Positions 24,124 through 33,055 of a DNA stretch of 64,000 bases are shown piece after piece. The position numbers were made by a program, and so were the translations under genes. Position 1 is the stretch's first letter, and each line of letters opens with the position of its first letter. The notes below the pieces were generated by a model. The model was not told the origin of the DNA. It was given only the letters and a program-made list of their open reading frames with translations, and made no database searches. The stretch comes from an uncultured Collinsella sp. (GTDB lineage: Bacteria > Actinomycetota > Coriobacteriia > Coriobacteriales > Coriobacteriaceae): the NCBI GenBank assembly GCA_900758885.1, contig CAAETD010000070.1:32712-96711 (forward strand), given 5' to 3'.

Positions 24124-24984
24124 ATGTCTTTTGCCATCATAACCGACTCCACGTCGGACATCTCCCCCGCCCGCGCCCAAGAGCTCGGCATTTACGTGAT
24201 TCCGCTGCATGTGATTATCGAGGGCGAGGACCTGCTCGACCAGGTGCAGATTACCGCCCAGGAGTACGTCACGCGCATGGCCGGCTCCGAGCAACTGCCG
24301 CACACCTCGCAGCCGAGCGCCGGCGAGTTTAAGGCACTCTTTGACCGCGTGCTCGCCGACGGCCACGACAGCGCCATCTTTATCTCGCTGTGCAGCGAGT
24401 GGTCTGCCTGCTACGCCAACGCGTGCCAGGTTGCCGATACCCACGAGCTCGATGTGCGCTGCATCGACTCGCGCACCGGCTCGGGTGCCGAGGGCCTGCT
24501 GGTGGAGTACGCGCTGGCCATGCGCGAGGACGGCCGCAGCCTGGACGAGACCGAGGCGCAAATCCGCGCGACACTGCCCGACGCCCACCTGCTGCTGATT
24601 CCCCGCACGCTCGAGAACCTCGTTAAGAACGGCCGCGCGCCCAAGCTCGCCGGCCAGCTCACGCAGATGCTCAACATTCGCCTGGCCGTTTCGCCGGAGT
24701 GGAAATCGGGCGAGATCAAGGCCATCAAAAAGGGCCGCGGCGCCAAGCGCATCGTCGCCAACACCATGGCCGATTGCCTCGCATTTTTGGCCGAGCATCC
24801 GGGCTCAAGCGTGCGCGTGCTCACGACCGGCGCCGCCGAGGAGCAGGAACTTGTCAACGAGGCGCTCGCGGGCCAGGACTACGTAGACGCCGGCACCGGC
24901 CCCATCGGCTGCACCATCGCCACCCATGTAGGCGTGGACGCCATAGCCATCAGCTACTGCCCCCGCTACCAGCCAACTCGCTAG
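24124..24984 (+). CDS. DegV family protein (fatty-acid binding)
   Basis: A 286-residue protein of the DegV/FakB family. These bind a fatty acid between two domains and, in Gram-positives, present it to the FakA kinase for activation. The N-terminal TDSTSDISP motif, the SGxSA-like SEWSACYANA and the SRTGSGAEGLLV segment are the expected lipid-head contacts. The C-terminal GTGPIGCTIATHVG element closes the pocket. The ATG at 24124 follows GAAAGG. FakA is not in the window. The upstream gap contains a TGTTGA/TCAACA palindrome (24016-24031) that may be a regulatory site. Confidence 0.9.
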   Translation: MSFAIITDSTSDISPARAQELGIYVIPLHVIIEGEDLLDQVQITAQEYVTRMAGSEQLPHTSQPSAGEFKALFDRVLADGHDSAIFISLCSEWSACYANACQVADTHELDVRCIDSRTGSGAEGLLVEYALAMREDGRSLDETEAQIRATLPDAHLLLIPRTLENLVKNGRAPKLAGQLTQMLNIRLAVSPEWKSGEIKAIKKGRGAKRIVANTMADCLAFLAEHPGSSVRVLTTGAAEEQELVNEALAGQDYVDAGTGPIGCTIATHVGVDAIAISYCPRYQPTR

Positions 24985-24997
24985 GGACGCTCACATC

Positions 24998-25064
24998 ACT
25001 TGCGGTGAAATAGGGACTGTTTTTGGCTTATCAGCCGCAAATCAATCCCTATTCCACCGCAACT
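24998..25064. repeat. Second copy of the TTGCGGTG(A/G)AATAG inverted repeat
   Basis: Arms 24998-25015 (ACTTGCGGTGAAATAGGG) and 25047-25064 (CCCTATTCCACCGCAACT) pair at 16 of 18 positions around a 31-nt loop. The arms closely match those of the element at 21724-21792, but the loops are unrelated. It fills the gap between convergent degV and the toxin gene. No T-run flanks it on either strand. Confidence 0.65.
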
Positions 25065-25077
25065 TAGAAATCGGCAA

Positions 25078-25386
25078 TCAGCCCTGCGGGCCCCGGAACA
25101 GTTCCTCATGCGAGCCCATTCTGACCAGTCGGATCACAGGATTAGTCTTATGCGGCAAGTACAGAACGACCACATCGACCAACCCATCGGATAGATGGAA
25201 ATCGATGTGGCCGTTGTAATTGCCGCCCGGGTTTGAAAGCTCATGGGCGCCATATTCCGCGGGAAGCGAGCCGCGAGCTGCAAGCTCTGCGACTGCCGCC
25301 TTAAACTCGGTTTTTAGCTGCGGATGGATGCGCATCGTCCGTTTGTAATCCGCCTTAAACTGAGCCTCGACTTTAATCTCAAACAT
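25078..25386 (-). CDS. YafQ/RelE-type mRNA interferase toxin
   Basis: A 102-residue toxin of the type II RelE/ParE superfamily, nearest the YafQ group, which cleaves mRNA on the ribosome. The N-terminal KADYKRTMRI segment and the C-terminal VRMGSHEELF, with the conserved His and Phe of YafQ, are visible; a second His lies in IDFHLSDG. The usual YafQ Trp after the central His is not obvious. It starts 2 bases after the antitoxin stop. Activity is inferred from family. Confidence 0.85.
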   Translation of the reverse strand: MFEIKVEAQFKADYKRTMRIHPQLKTEFKAAVAELAARGSLPAEYGAHELSNPGGNYNGHIDFHLSDGLVDVVVLYLPHKTNPVIRLVRMGSHEELFRGPQG

Positions 25387-25388
25387 CG

Positions 25389-25688
25389 CTAGTCCTCATC
25401 GAGGAACGATATAAGCTCATCAGCGTTAGTGAATGACGGGCTGTCGTCCGGCAGAATCCCCAACTCATGAGCCTCGGCAATCACCATGGCACGCCTCGTC
25501 GCCTCATTGGGAACTTCGGGCCGACCCACAATTTCAAAAGGAATCTTTCGCTGATTTACCAGCTGCCGAACAGCAAGGTTGAGATACGAATTGAGACTCA
25601 GACCAACCGTATCCAAGAACTCAGTCGCCTGTTCCTTGAGCCCCTCTTCGATGCGAACCGTCGTAGGCTTAACCGTTGCAGTAGACAT
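25389..25688 (-). CDS. DinJ/RelB-family antitoxin
   Basis: A 99-residue antitoxin. The N-terminal VKPTTVRIEEGLKEQATEF is a ribbon-helix-helix DNA-binding segment typical of DinJ/RelB. The acidic C-terminus (ADELISFLDED) should wrap and neutralise the toxin. The ATG at 25688 follows GGAGG with good spacing; the frame extends 30 codons upstream across a palindrome and was rejected as the start. The gene precedes the toxin, the usual order, and a 36-bp palindrome lies upstream, probably its operator. Confidence 0.88.
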   Translation of the reverse strand: MSTATVKPTTVRIEEGLKEQATEFLDTVGLSLNSYLNLAVRQLVNQRKIPFEIVGRPEVPNEATRRAMVIAEAHELGILPDDSPSFTNADELISFLDED

Positions 25689-25735
25689 ACGCGACCTCCT
25701 CGCTCTCGTCTTTTGCATCAGTATACCCAATATAG

Positions 25736-25771
25736 ATGGCAGTCTGATGTTAGCTAGCATCAGACTGCCAT
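25736..25771. promoter_or_regulatory. Palindromic operator/terminator upstream of the antitoxin
   Basis: A perfect 14-bp inverted repeat (ATGGCAGTCTGATG and CATCAGACTGCCAT) encloses TTAGCTAG. It lies 48 bases upstream of the antitoxin start and just downstream of the LOG gene's stop. TA antitoxins of this type bind palindromes at their own promoter, so this is the likely autoregulatory site. It could also act as a hairpin for the upstream gene. Confidence 0.6.
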
Positions 25772-25801
25772 TATTCATCTATAAGCGAAGAAGCCTTGTC
25801 C

Positions 25802-26560
25802 CTACATCAGCCCGCTCAGGGCGATATCGACGGCCTCGTTGAGGTCGTCGGTAATGTGCACCAGCTCTGGATCGAGCGGGCTGATCATACCGGCATCCAT
25901 CACCGGACCGTTAAGCCAGTCGAATAGGCCCTGCCAGTACTCGGTGCCCACCAGCACGAGCGGCATGCGCTTGACCTTGTGTGTCTGCACCAGCGTGAGC
26001 ACCTCGAACATTTCGTCGAGCGTACCAAAACCTCCGGGAAACACGATGGCGCCCGAGCTGTATTTGACGAACATGGTCTTGCGCACAAAGAAGTAACGGA
26101 AGTCCATGCCGAGGTTCACGTATTTATTGAGCCCATGCTCGTGCGGCAATTCAATGCCCAGACCAACTGACTTGCCGTTGACACTCGCCGCTCCCCTGTT
26201 GGCCGCTTCCATGATGCCGGGGCCGCCACCGGTGATGACCGCCACGCCGCGCTGGGCGATTTTGCGGCCGACCGTGCGCGCCGCCTTATAGAGCGGATCG
26301 GTCTTGGGCGTGCGGGCGCTGCCGAAGATGGTCACAGCGGGCCCGAGCTCGGCAAGTGCGCCAAAGCCATCGACAAACTCGGCCTGGATGCGCAGCACGC
26401 GCCAGGGGTCGGTGTGCAACCAGTCGGTCGAGTCCTCGGGCGCCAGCAGGTTGGCGTAGGTGTTGTCCTTGGGAATCATGGGGCCGCGCATGACCACGGG
26501 ACCGCGTCGGTACGTCTCGTCGTAGGCAGGCTCGCCCTCGATATTCTCGTTCTTAATCAT
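25802..26560 (-). CDS. LOG-family / TIGR00730 Rossmann-fold protein
   Basis: A 252-residue protein of the LOG (cytokinin riboside 5'-monophosphate phosphoribohydrolase) and putative lysine-decarboxylase-like family. The diagnostic PGGFGTLDE motif is present, with GGGPGIMEAANRGA upstream. Bacterial members hydrolyse nucleoside monophosphates to free base and ribose phosphate. The start at 26560 follows AGGAG. The frame opens 24 codons upstream, but that stretch runs over the tgt terminator. Confidence 0.87.
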   Translation of the reverse strand: MIKNENIEGEPAYDETYRRGPVVMRGPMIPKDNTYANLLAPEDSTDWLHTDPWRVLRIQAEFVDGFGALAELGPAVTIFGSARTPKTDPLYKAARTVGRKIAQRGVAVITGGGPGIMEAANRGAASVNGKSVGLGIELPHEHGLNKYVNLGMDFRYFFVRKTMFVKYSSGAIVFPGGFGTLDEMFEVLTLVQTHKVKRMPLVLVGTEYWQGLFDWLNGPVMDAGMISPLDPELVHITDDLNEAVDIALSGLM

Positions 26561-26575
26561 GGGTACTCCTATCGA

Positions 26576-26624
26576 GAAAAAGAAAAACGGGCGGGGTCGA
26601 CGCCATGCGTCAAACACCCGCCCG
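26576..26624 (-). terminator. Rho-independent terminator after tgt
   Basis: On the minus strand CGGGCGGG, followed by an inner GACGC/GCGTC pair, pairs with CCCGCCCG and runs into TTTTTCTTTTTC. It lies in the 213-base gap between tgt and the LOG gene. The remainder of that gap has no gene. Confidence 0.85.
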
Positions 26625-26773
26625 AACATCAACTATTCGATATGGTACCCACGATGCATCAAGTGCTTGCAAGCTATCGGTCATCGGTCTCGCAGACGGT
26701 GTTAGCGAACGTGATGACCGGCCAGCGCTCGCCCCTTGCCGTTGCTGGCGCTCTGCAAGCGCCCGCGCCGCTC

Positions 26774-27913
<1,140 letters not shown>

Positions 27914-28321
27914 AAACTGGAACTCCTTGGTTGCGGTTCATACGCAAACCATTATACGGGCAACCCGCAAGAAGCACCGACTCGACAGAAACTAGTGCAA
28001 AGGAAACCTGCCCCCTGCACCAATGCACCCGGATAAAAATGATCCGTTTTCCTCCGTCCCCAACGGATCATTTCCGACAGCGAAAACCCGCCAGATCGAG
28101 CAAGGTGCCTTCAAGCAAAATGGCGCCGCAGGTTGAGCATAAGTCAGCGAGCGGGCCGCATTTGAGACAAGGTGACGTGAAATCAGAACCACCCTTAAAA
28201 AGGGTGGTTTGCTCTTAGGGTATAACCCACGGGCCCCGGGCTCGCGTCTAAAGGCGCGGGCCCGGACTTCGTCCAGGCCTAGTGCATCTTGACCCGTGGC
28301 GCGCCGGTCGAACCGGCAGCA
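27914..28321. other. Non-coding gap: hairpin repeat and IS200 end
   Basis: No gene seen. It holds the tgt promoter region, a perfect 12-bp hairpin (AAATGATCCGTT at 28037-28048 with AACGGATCATTT at 28062-28073), a GTGCA/TGCAC pair just before it, and then the hairpin-bearing end of the IS200-type element from about 28187. The first hairpin has no T-run and looks like another dispersed inverted repeat. Confidence 0.55.
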
Positions 28322-28912
28322 TCACCCCCTCTTGAAGGGGTCCTCGTACTCCTTCACGCTCAGCTTGTCCAGCGCGATGTCGTGGGACTCCTGCTCCCTG
28401 ATGTACTTGGCGATCGTCGCCTCGTTCAGGCCGACGGTGGACACGTAGTAGCCCTCCGCCCAGAACTTCCTGTTGCCGAACTTGTACTTGAGGTTGGCGT
28501 GCCTGTCGAATATCATCAGCGAGCTCTTCCCCTTCAGGTAGCCCATGGCGCTCGCGACGCTGTACTTCGGCGGGATCGCCAGCAGCACGTGCACGTGGTC
28601 GGGCATCAGGTGCCCCTCGATTATCTCGATCCCCTTGTACTCGCACAGCTTCCTGAGGATCTCCCCTATGTCGCTCCTGATTTGGTTGTAGATCACTTTG
28701 CGCCTATACTTCGGCGTGAACACGATGTGGTACTTGCACATCCACTTCGTGTGGGAAAGGCTGTAGGCCTTCTGGGCCATGGCGACCACCCCTTCGACTC
28801 GAATTCTTGACGGCCTGAACAATCGTCAATATCGGTCGGAGGGGTGGCTTTGTAAAGCCGTTTGTCTCCACCCGCGTAGCGGGTGGTTTAAAGCTGGCCG
28901 CTGCGCGGCCAG
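28187..28912 (-). mobile_element. IS200/IS605-family insertion sequence (tnpA only)
   Basis: A single TnpA gene is flanked by subterminal hairpins rather than terminal inverted repeats, the hallmark of this family. On the tnpA 3' side is AACCACCCTT/AAGGGTGGTT (28187-28209). On the 5' side are CCACCCGC/GCGGGTGG (28868-28886) and CTGGCCG/CGGCCAG (28894-28912). The left and right hairpins share the CCACCC stem, as expected for ends recognised by one protein. Exact cleavage sites are not determined. Confidence 0.7.
28322..28780 (-). CDS. tnpA: IS200-type Y1 transposase TnpA
   Basis: A 152-residue HUH-type transposase. The HUH metal motif is MPDHVHVLLAI (about residues 59-69). The catalytic Tyr is expected in the C-terminal helix NEATIAKYIREQE. 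The KYHIVFTPKYRRKV start is diagnostic for IS200. It works on single-stranded DNA as a dimer, by peel-and-paste. The start at 28780 follows AAGGGGTGG. No tnpB or IscB accessory gene is present. The gene appears intact. Confidence 0.92.
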   Translation of the reverse strand: MAQKAYSLSHTKWMCKYHIVFTPKYRRKVIYNQIRSDIGEILRKLCEYKGIEIIEGHLMPDHVHVLLAIPPKYSVASAMGYLKGKSSLMIFDRHANLKYKFGNRKFWAEGYYVSTVGLNEATIAKYIREQESHDIALDKLSVKEYEDPFKRG

Positions 28913-28930
28913 CAGACTAAAGTCTTGAAC

Positions 28931-28962
28931 AAAAAGGGTCCCGCACTTGCGGGACCCTTTTC
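28931..28962 (-). terminator. Rho-independent terminator after secG
   Basis: AAAAGGGTCCCGC pairs perfectly with GCGGGACCCTTTT around a 4-nt loop. Read on the minus strand it is followed by T, so it ends the glycolysis-secG transcript just before the IS200 end. Confidence 0.85.
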
Positions 28963-28983
28963 AAGTATTTATGCGGCTCGTGA

Positions 28984-29238
28984 TTAGTAGCCCACGATGC
29001 CCTGCGGGAAGAAGAACATGCACAGGACGACGCACACAGCAAAAACAACGGCCATGATTACCGTCAGGCGATCGAGGTTCTGCTCCATGACGCCCGTGGC
29101 AGAGCTGGAGTTATACAGCGAGCTAGCGATCATATCCGAAACGCCGGTGCCCTTACCGGAATGCATCAGGACGAGAATCGTCAGCGCCACGGCAGAGACA
29201 GCCCAAACGACAAACAGAAGAATCTGGAACGGACCCAT
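28984..29238 (-). CDS. secG: Preprotein translocase subunit SecG
   Basis: An 84-residue membrane protein with two hydrophobic helices (about 4-24 and 57-78) joined by a cytoplasmic loop of about 30 residues with the conserved MHSGKGTGVSD motif. It assists SecYE during protein export. The ATG follows AAGGAG. Its place after gpmI, at the end of the glycolysis cluster, is the usual actinobacterial and firmicute arrangement. A terminator separates it from gpmI, so it may be partly transcribed from its own promoter. Confidence 0.93.
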   Translation of the reverse strand: MGPFQILLFVVWAVSAVALTILVLMHSGKGTGVSDMIASSLYNSSSATGVMEQNLDRLTVIMAVVFAVCVVLCMFFFPQGIVGY

Positions 29239-29342
29239 AGATAAGCTCCTTAATAGAACAGTTCAAACTCCAGTACTGTACCACAATCCCCCGCTCTCCC
29301 CTACCTGCCACTCAAGGACGGGGTGGAAATGGCAGAAATACC

Positions 29343-29376
29343 AAAAAAGGGGTTGTCCGGTTGTGGACAACCCCCT
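29343..29376 (-). terminator. Terminator between gpmI and secG
   Basis: GGGGTTGTCC pairs with GGACAACCCC around a 6-nt loop; on the minus strand it is followed by TTTTTT. It should end most gpmI transcripts before secG. Confidence 0.8.
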
Positions 29377-29405
29377 TCTTACTAGAAAACGGTATTTGTT
29401 TTCTA

Positions 29406-30959
29406 TTAGGCCTCGGTGGCGAGCACGCGGCCCGTCATCTCGGCGGAAGGCTCAATACCAGCCATGGTGAGCATGGTCGGAGCGATATCGGAAAGACGGC
29501 CGTCCTCGATACCGGTGAGCTGTGCCTTCTCATCAACAATGATGAACGGCACGCGGTTGGTGGTGTGAGCCGTAAACGGATGCTTGGAACCGTCGGAAGC
29601 AACGTCAAACATGTGATCGGCGTTACCGTGGTCGGCGGTAATCAGCGCAAAGCCGCCCTTGGCGAGAATCGCCGGGACAACCTTGGACAGGGCATCGTCA
29701 ACAGCCTCGACGGCCTTAACGGCGGCGTCGAAGACACCGGTGTGACCAACCATGTCGCAGTTCGCGAAGTTCACGATGTAGAAATCAGCGCGATCCTCGT
29801 TGATGGCGGCGACAAGCTTCTCGGTCACCTCGGGAGCGCTCATCTCGGGCTGCAGATCGTAGGTAGCGACCTTGGGGGAAGCGACGAGCACGCGCTCCTC
29901 GCCCTCCTTGGGCTCCTCGATGCCGCCGTTGAGGAAGAACGTCACGTGGGCGTACTTCTCGGTCTCGGCGGTGTGCAGCTGCTTCAGGCCATTGGCGGCG
30001 ATAACGTCGGCCAGGACGTTCTCGGGGAACGTCTTGGGGAAGGCGACCTCGACGTCAAACGTCGGATCGTACTCGGTCATCGTCACAAAGTGAGAAAGCT
30101 TGATCTGCTCGCGCTCAAAGCCGTCGAACTCCTTGTCCGTGAACACGCGGGTCATCTGACGAGCGCGGTCGGGACGGAAGTTGAAGAAGATGGCCGCGTC
30201 GCCCTCGTGGATGCCCTCGTTGTGGGCAGCGAAGGGCTCGACGAACTCGTCGCCGCGCGGATCCTTCTCGTAGTAGGCCTTGATACCGGCAACGGGATCG
30301 GTATCAGCATCGGACGCGTTGACCATGACGTCGTAGGCGCGCTGGATGCGCTCCCAACGATTATCGCGGTCCATGGCCCAATAACGGCCCGAGACGGTGG
30401 CAACGCGTGCGTCGCAACCGGTCTCCTCGGAGATCTTAGCCAGGAAGGCGCAGAACTCACTCATGTAACCGGCACCGGACTGCGGGTCGACGTCGCGGCC
30501 GTCCATAAAGGCGTGTACACGAACGGTCTTGACGCCATGCTGGGCAGCCATCTTGACAAGAGCCTCAACGTGGTTCATATGAGAATGAACACCGCCAGGG
30601 CTCATAAGGCCCATGAGGTGGAGGGTCTTGCCGTCAGCCTTGACGTCGTCCATAGCCTTGACAAAAACCTCGTTCTTGGCGATGGAGCCGTCCTTGATGG
30701 CGTTGTTGATGCGCGAAAGCTCCTGGAACACGATGCGTCCGGCACCGATGTTGAGGTGACCCACCTCGGAGTTACCCATCTGGCCATCGGGAAGACCCAC
30801 GTCCTCGCCCGAAGCGCCGAGCGTGGTGTGGGGGTACTTCTCGTACAGGCTATCAAGGAAGGGCGTCTTGGCAGCGGCGACGGCGTTCTCGCCATCGGCC
30901 GGAGCAAGGCCGCAACCATCCATGATGATCAGGAGTGCAGGAAGATGACGCTGTGCCAT
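29406..30959 (-). CDS. gpmI: 2,3-bisphosphoglycerate-independent phosphoglycerate mutase
   Basis: A 517-residue cytosolic metalloenzyme that interconverts 3- and 2-phosphoglycerate using two Mn ions. The alkaline-phosphatase-like core opens with MDGCGLAP. The phosphorylated Ser is in MGNSEVGHLNIGAG (about residue 60), and C-terminal metal ligands are in TADHGNADHM and FTAHT. Length is typical. It follows tpiA with a 5-base gap and is part of pgk-tpiA-gpmI. Confidence 0.95.
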   Translation of the reverse strand: MAQRHLPALLIIMDGCGLAPADGENAVAAAKTPFLDSLYEKYPHTTLGASGEDVGLPDGQMGNSEVGHLNIGAGRIVFQELSRINNAIKDGSIAKNEVFVKAMDDVKADGKTLHLMGLMSPGGVHSHMNHVEALVKMAAQHGVKTVRVHAFMDGRDVDPQSGAGYMSEFCAFLAKISEETGCDARVATVSGRYWAMDRDNRWERIQRAYDVMVNASDADTDPVAGIKAYYEKDPRGDEFVEPFAAHNEGIHEGDAAIFFNFRPDRARQMTRVFTDKEFDGFEREQIKLSHFVTMTEYDPTFDVEVAFPKTFPENVLADVIAANGLKQLHTAETEKYAHVTFFLNGGIEEPKEGEERVLVASPKVATYDLQPEMSAPEVTEKLVAAINEDRADFYIVNFANCDMVGHTGVFDAAVKAVEAVDDALSKVVPAILAKGGFALITADHGNADHMFDVASDGSKHPFTAHTTNRVPFIIVDEKAQLTGIEDGRLSDIAPTMLTMAGIEPSAEMTGRVLATEA

Positions 30960-30964
30960 ATGTC

Positions 30965-31732
30965 CTACTCGCCTGCCTTGACGACCATAGAGGCGAAGTC
31001 GGCAGCCTTGAGCGAAGCGCCGCCCACGAGGGCGCCGTCAACGTCGGGCTTGGCGACGAGCTCGGCAATGTTGCCGGGCTTGGCGGAACCGCCGTAGAGA
31101 ACGCGGATGCCGTTGGCGAGCTCCTCGCCGAACATCTCCTTGAGGGTCTCACGGATAGCGCCGCAGACCTCCTGAGCGTCCTCGGCGGTAGCGGTCTTGC
31201 CGGTGCCGATGGCCCAGATGGGCTCGTAGGCGACGACGACCTGCTTGGGGCAGGTGATCTCAAGGCCAGCAAGGCCAGCCTTGACCTGGTTCACGACGTG
31301 CTCGACATAGGTGCCAGCCTCGCGGACCTCGAGGGACTCGCCGCAGCAGAAGACGGGAACAAGACCGGCGGCAACGAGAGCCTTAGCCTTCTTGTTCTGG
31401 TCCTCGTCGGTCTCGTGGAAGTAGTCGCGACGCTCGGAGTGACCGATGATGCAGTAGGTGCAGCCAGCGGACTTGAGCATGTCGCAAGAAGACTCACCGG
31501 TGAAGGCACCCTTGGCCTCCCAGTACACGTTCTGTGCACCGAGGGCGATGGGGGCAGCCTGAATGCGGTCATGAACCGTGGTGATGTCGATGGTCGGAGG
31601 GCAGACGAGCACCTCGACGCCAGCCGGAACCTCGGGCAGAGCCTGAGCCAGCTCGTCGGCGAGCTTGGCGGCCTCGGCGACGTCGTTGTTCATCTTCCAG
31701 TTACCAGCGATAAGAAGGGTGCGATTAGGCAT
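30965..31732 (-). CDS. tpiA: Triosephosphate isomerase
   Basis: A 255-residue TIM barrel that interconverts dihydroxyacetone phosphate and glyceraldehyde 3-phosphate. N-terminal GNWKMN carries the catalytic Lys, IIGHSERR the electrophilic His, and YEPIWAIGTGKTA the catalytic Glu and the mobile loop. A phosphate-binding YGGSAKPGN is near the C-terminus. The ATG at 31732 lies eight bases inside the 3' end of pgk, so translation is coupled. Confidence 0.96.
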   Translation of the reverse strand: MPNRTLLIAGNWKMNNDVAEAAKLADELAQALPEVPAGVEVLVCPPTIDITTVHDRIQAAPIALGAQNVYWEAKGAFTGESSCDMLKSAGCTYCIIGHSERRDYFHETDEDQNKKAKALVAAGLVPVFCCGESLEVREAGTYVEHVVNQVKAGLAGLEITCPKQVVVAYEPIWAIGTGKTATAEDAQEVCGAIRETLKEMFGEELANGIRVLYGGSAKPGNIAELVAKPDVDGALVGGASLKAADFASMVVKAGE

Positions 31733-32915
31733 CGAGAAGCGCCTCCACTCCGGGCAGGGCCTTACCCTCGACGAGCTCCATGGAAGCGCCACCACCGGTG
31801 GAGATCCAGCTCATCTTGTCGGCCAGGTTGAACTTGTTGACAGCTGCGACAGAGTCACCACCGCCGATGATCGAGGTGCAGTCAGCCTCGGCGAGAGCCT
31901 CGGCGATAGCCTGGGTGCCGTGAGCAAAGTTGTCAAACTCGAAGACGCCCATGGGGCCGTTCCAGAACACGGTCTTGGCGCCCTTGACAGCCTCGGCATA
32001 GAGCTCCTCGGTCTTGGGACCGATGTCCATACCCTCACGATCGTCGGGGATAGCGTCGGAAGCGACAACCTCGGGGACAGCGTCCTCGCCAAAGTGATCG
32101 GCAACACGGTTGTCGATGGGGAGCAGGATCTTGACACCCTTCTCCTCGGCCTTCTTGAGCATCTCGCCGGCGCGCTCGACCCAGTCCTCTTCCTTGAGGG
32201 ACTGACCAACGGACAGGCCCTGAGCCAGGAAGAAGGTGTAGGCCATGCCGCCACCGATGATCAGGGTGTCAGCGGAGTCGATGAGGTGATCGAGAACGCC
32301 GATCTTGGAGGAAACCTTGGAACCGCCGACGATGGCGACGAAGGGGCGCTCGGGCTCGGCGAAGATGCCGGTCAGCGTGTCGACCTCCTTCTCGAGCAGG
32401 AAGCCGGCGACGGCAGGCAGGTAAGCGGCGGGGCCCACGACGGAACCCTGGGCGCGGTGAGCGGTGCCGAAGGCATCGAGAACGAAGACGTCACCATAGG
32501 AAGCGAGCTTCTTGGCGATCTCGGGATCGTTCTTCTTCTCACGCTTGTCAAAACGGACGTTCTCGAGAACGAGGACCTTACCCGGCTCGACGGCGGCGAC
32601 AGCCTCAGCAGCCTTCTCGCCGTAGGTGTCAGCGACAAAGGCAACGTCGAGACCAGAGAGCTCAGCGAGCTTCTTGGCGACGGGCTCGAGGGACAGCTCG
32701 GGCTGGAAGCCGGTGCCCTCGGGACGGCCGAGGTGGCTCATGAGGATGACGCGAGCGTTGTGCTCAACGAGGTAGTTGATGGTGGGCAGGGCAGCCTTGA
32801 TACGGGTGGTGTCGCCAACGACGCCATCCTTGATAGGCACGTTAAAGTCAACGCGGACGAGAACGCGCTTTCCGTCGACATCGATGTCGCGGACGGTCTT
32901 CTTGGTAAAGGCCAT
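31725..32915 (-). CDS. pgk: Phosphoglycerate kinase
   Basis: A 396-residue two-domain kinase that makes ATP from 1,3-bisphosphoglycerate. The N-terminal substrate signature RVDFNVPIKDG, the SHLGRPEG loop and the C-terminal nucleotide loop with GGSKVSSK and GGGDS are visible. The ATG at 32915 follows AAAGG at about ten bases; an upstream in-frame start 12 codons away is unsupported. It is co-transcribed with tpiA and gpmI. Confidence 0.96.
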   Translation of the reverse strand: MAFTKKTVRDIDVDGKRVLVRVDFNVPIKDGVVGDTTRIKAALPTINYLVEHNARVILMSHLGRPEGTGFQPELSLEPVAKKLAELSGLDVAFVADTYGEKAAEAVAAVEPGKVLVLENVRFDKREKKNDPEIAKKLASYGDVFVLDAFGTAHRAQGSVVGPAAYLPAVAGFLLEKEVDTLTGIFAEPERPFVAIVGGSKVSSKIGVLDHLIDSADTLIIGGGMAYTFFLAQGLSVGQSLKEEDWVERAGEMLKKAEEKGVKILLPIDNRVADHFGEDAVPEVVASDAIPDDREGMDIGPKTEELYAEAVKGAKTVFWNGPMGVFEFDNFAHGTQAIAEALAEADCTSIIGGGDSVAAVNKFNLADKMSWISTGGGASMELVEGKALPGVEALLDA

Positions 32916-32971
32916 GTTTGCTTCTACCTTTCGTACGTGTCTGCCTCCCATTACGGCAGACGATTTCTTAT

Positions 32972-33019
32972 AAAAAGGGCGCGACCCTAGGGTGTAAGCC
33001 CTATAAGGCCGCGCCCTTC
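32972..33019 (-). terminator. Terminator between gap and pgk
   Basis: AAGGGCGCG pairs with CGCGCCCTT, with an inner ACCCT/AGGGT stem. Read on the minus strand it runs into TTTTTA. It may be partial, setting gap expression above the downstream genes. Confidence 0.75.
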
Positions 33020-33055
33020 TTTAGACGCTCAACGAGCTATTCGCTAAAAGCTAAA

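Noticed and set aside
26561..26632. Upstream start for the LOG protein
   Set aside because: The extra codons lie over the tgt terminator; the ATG at 26560 has AGGAG.
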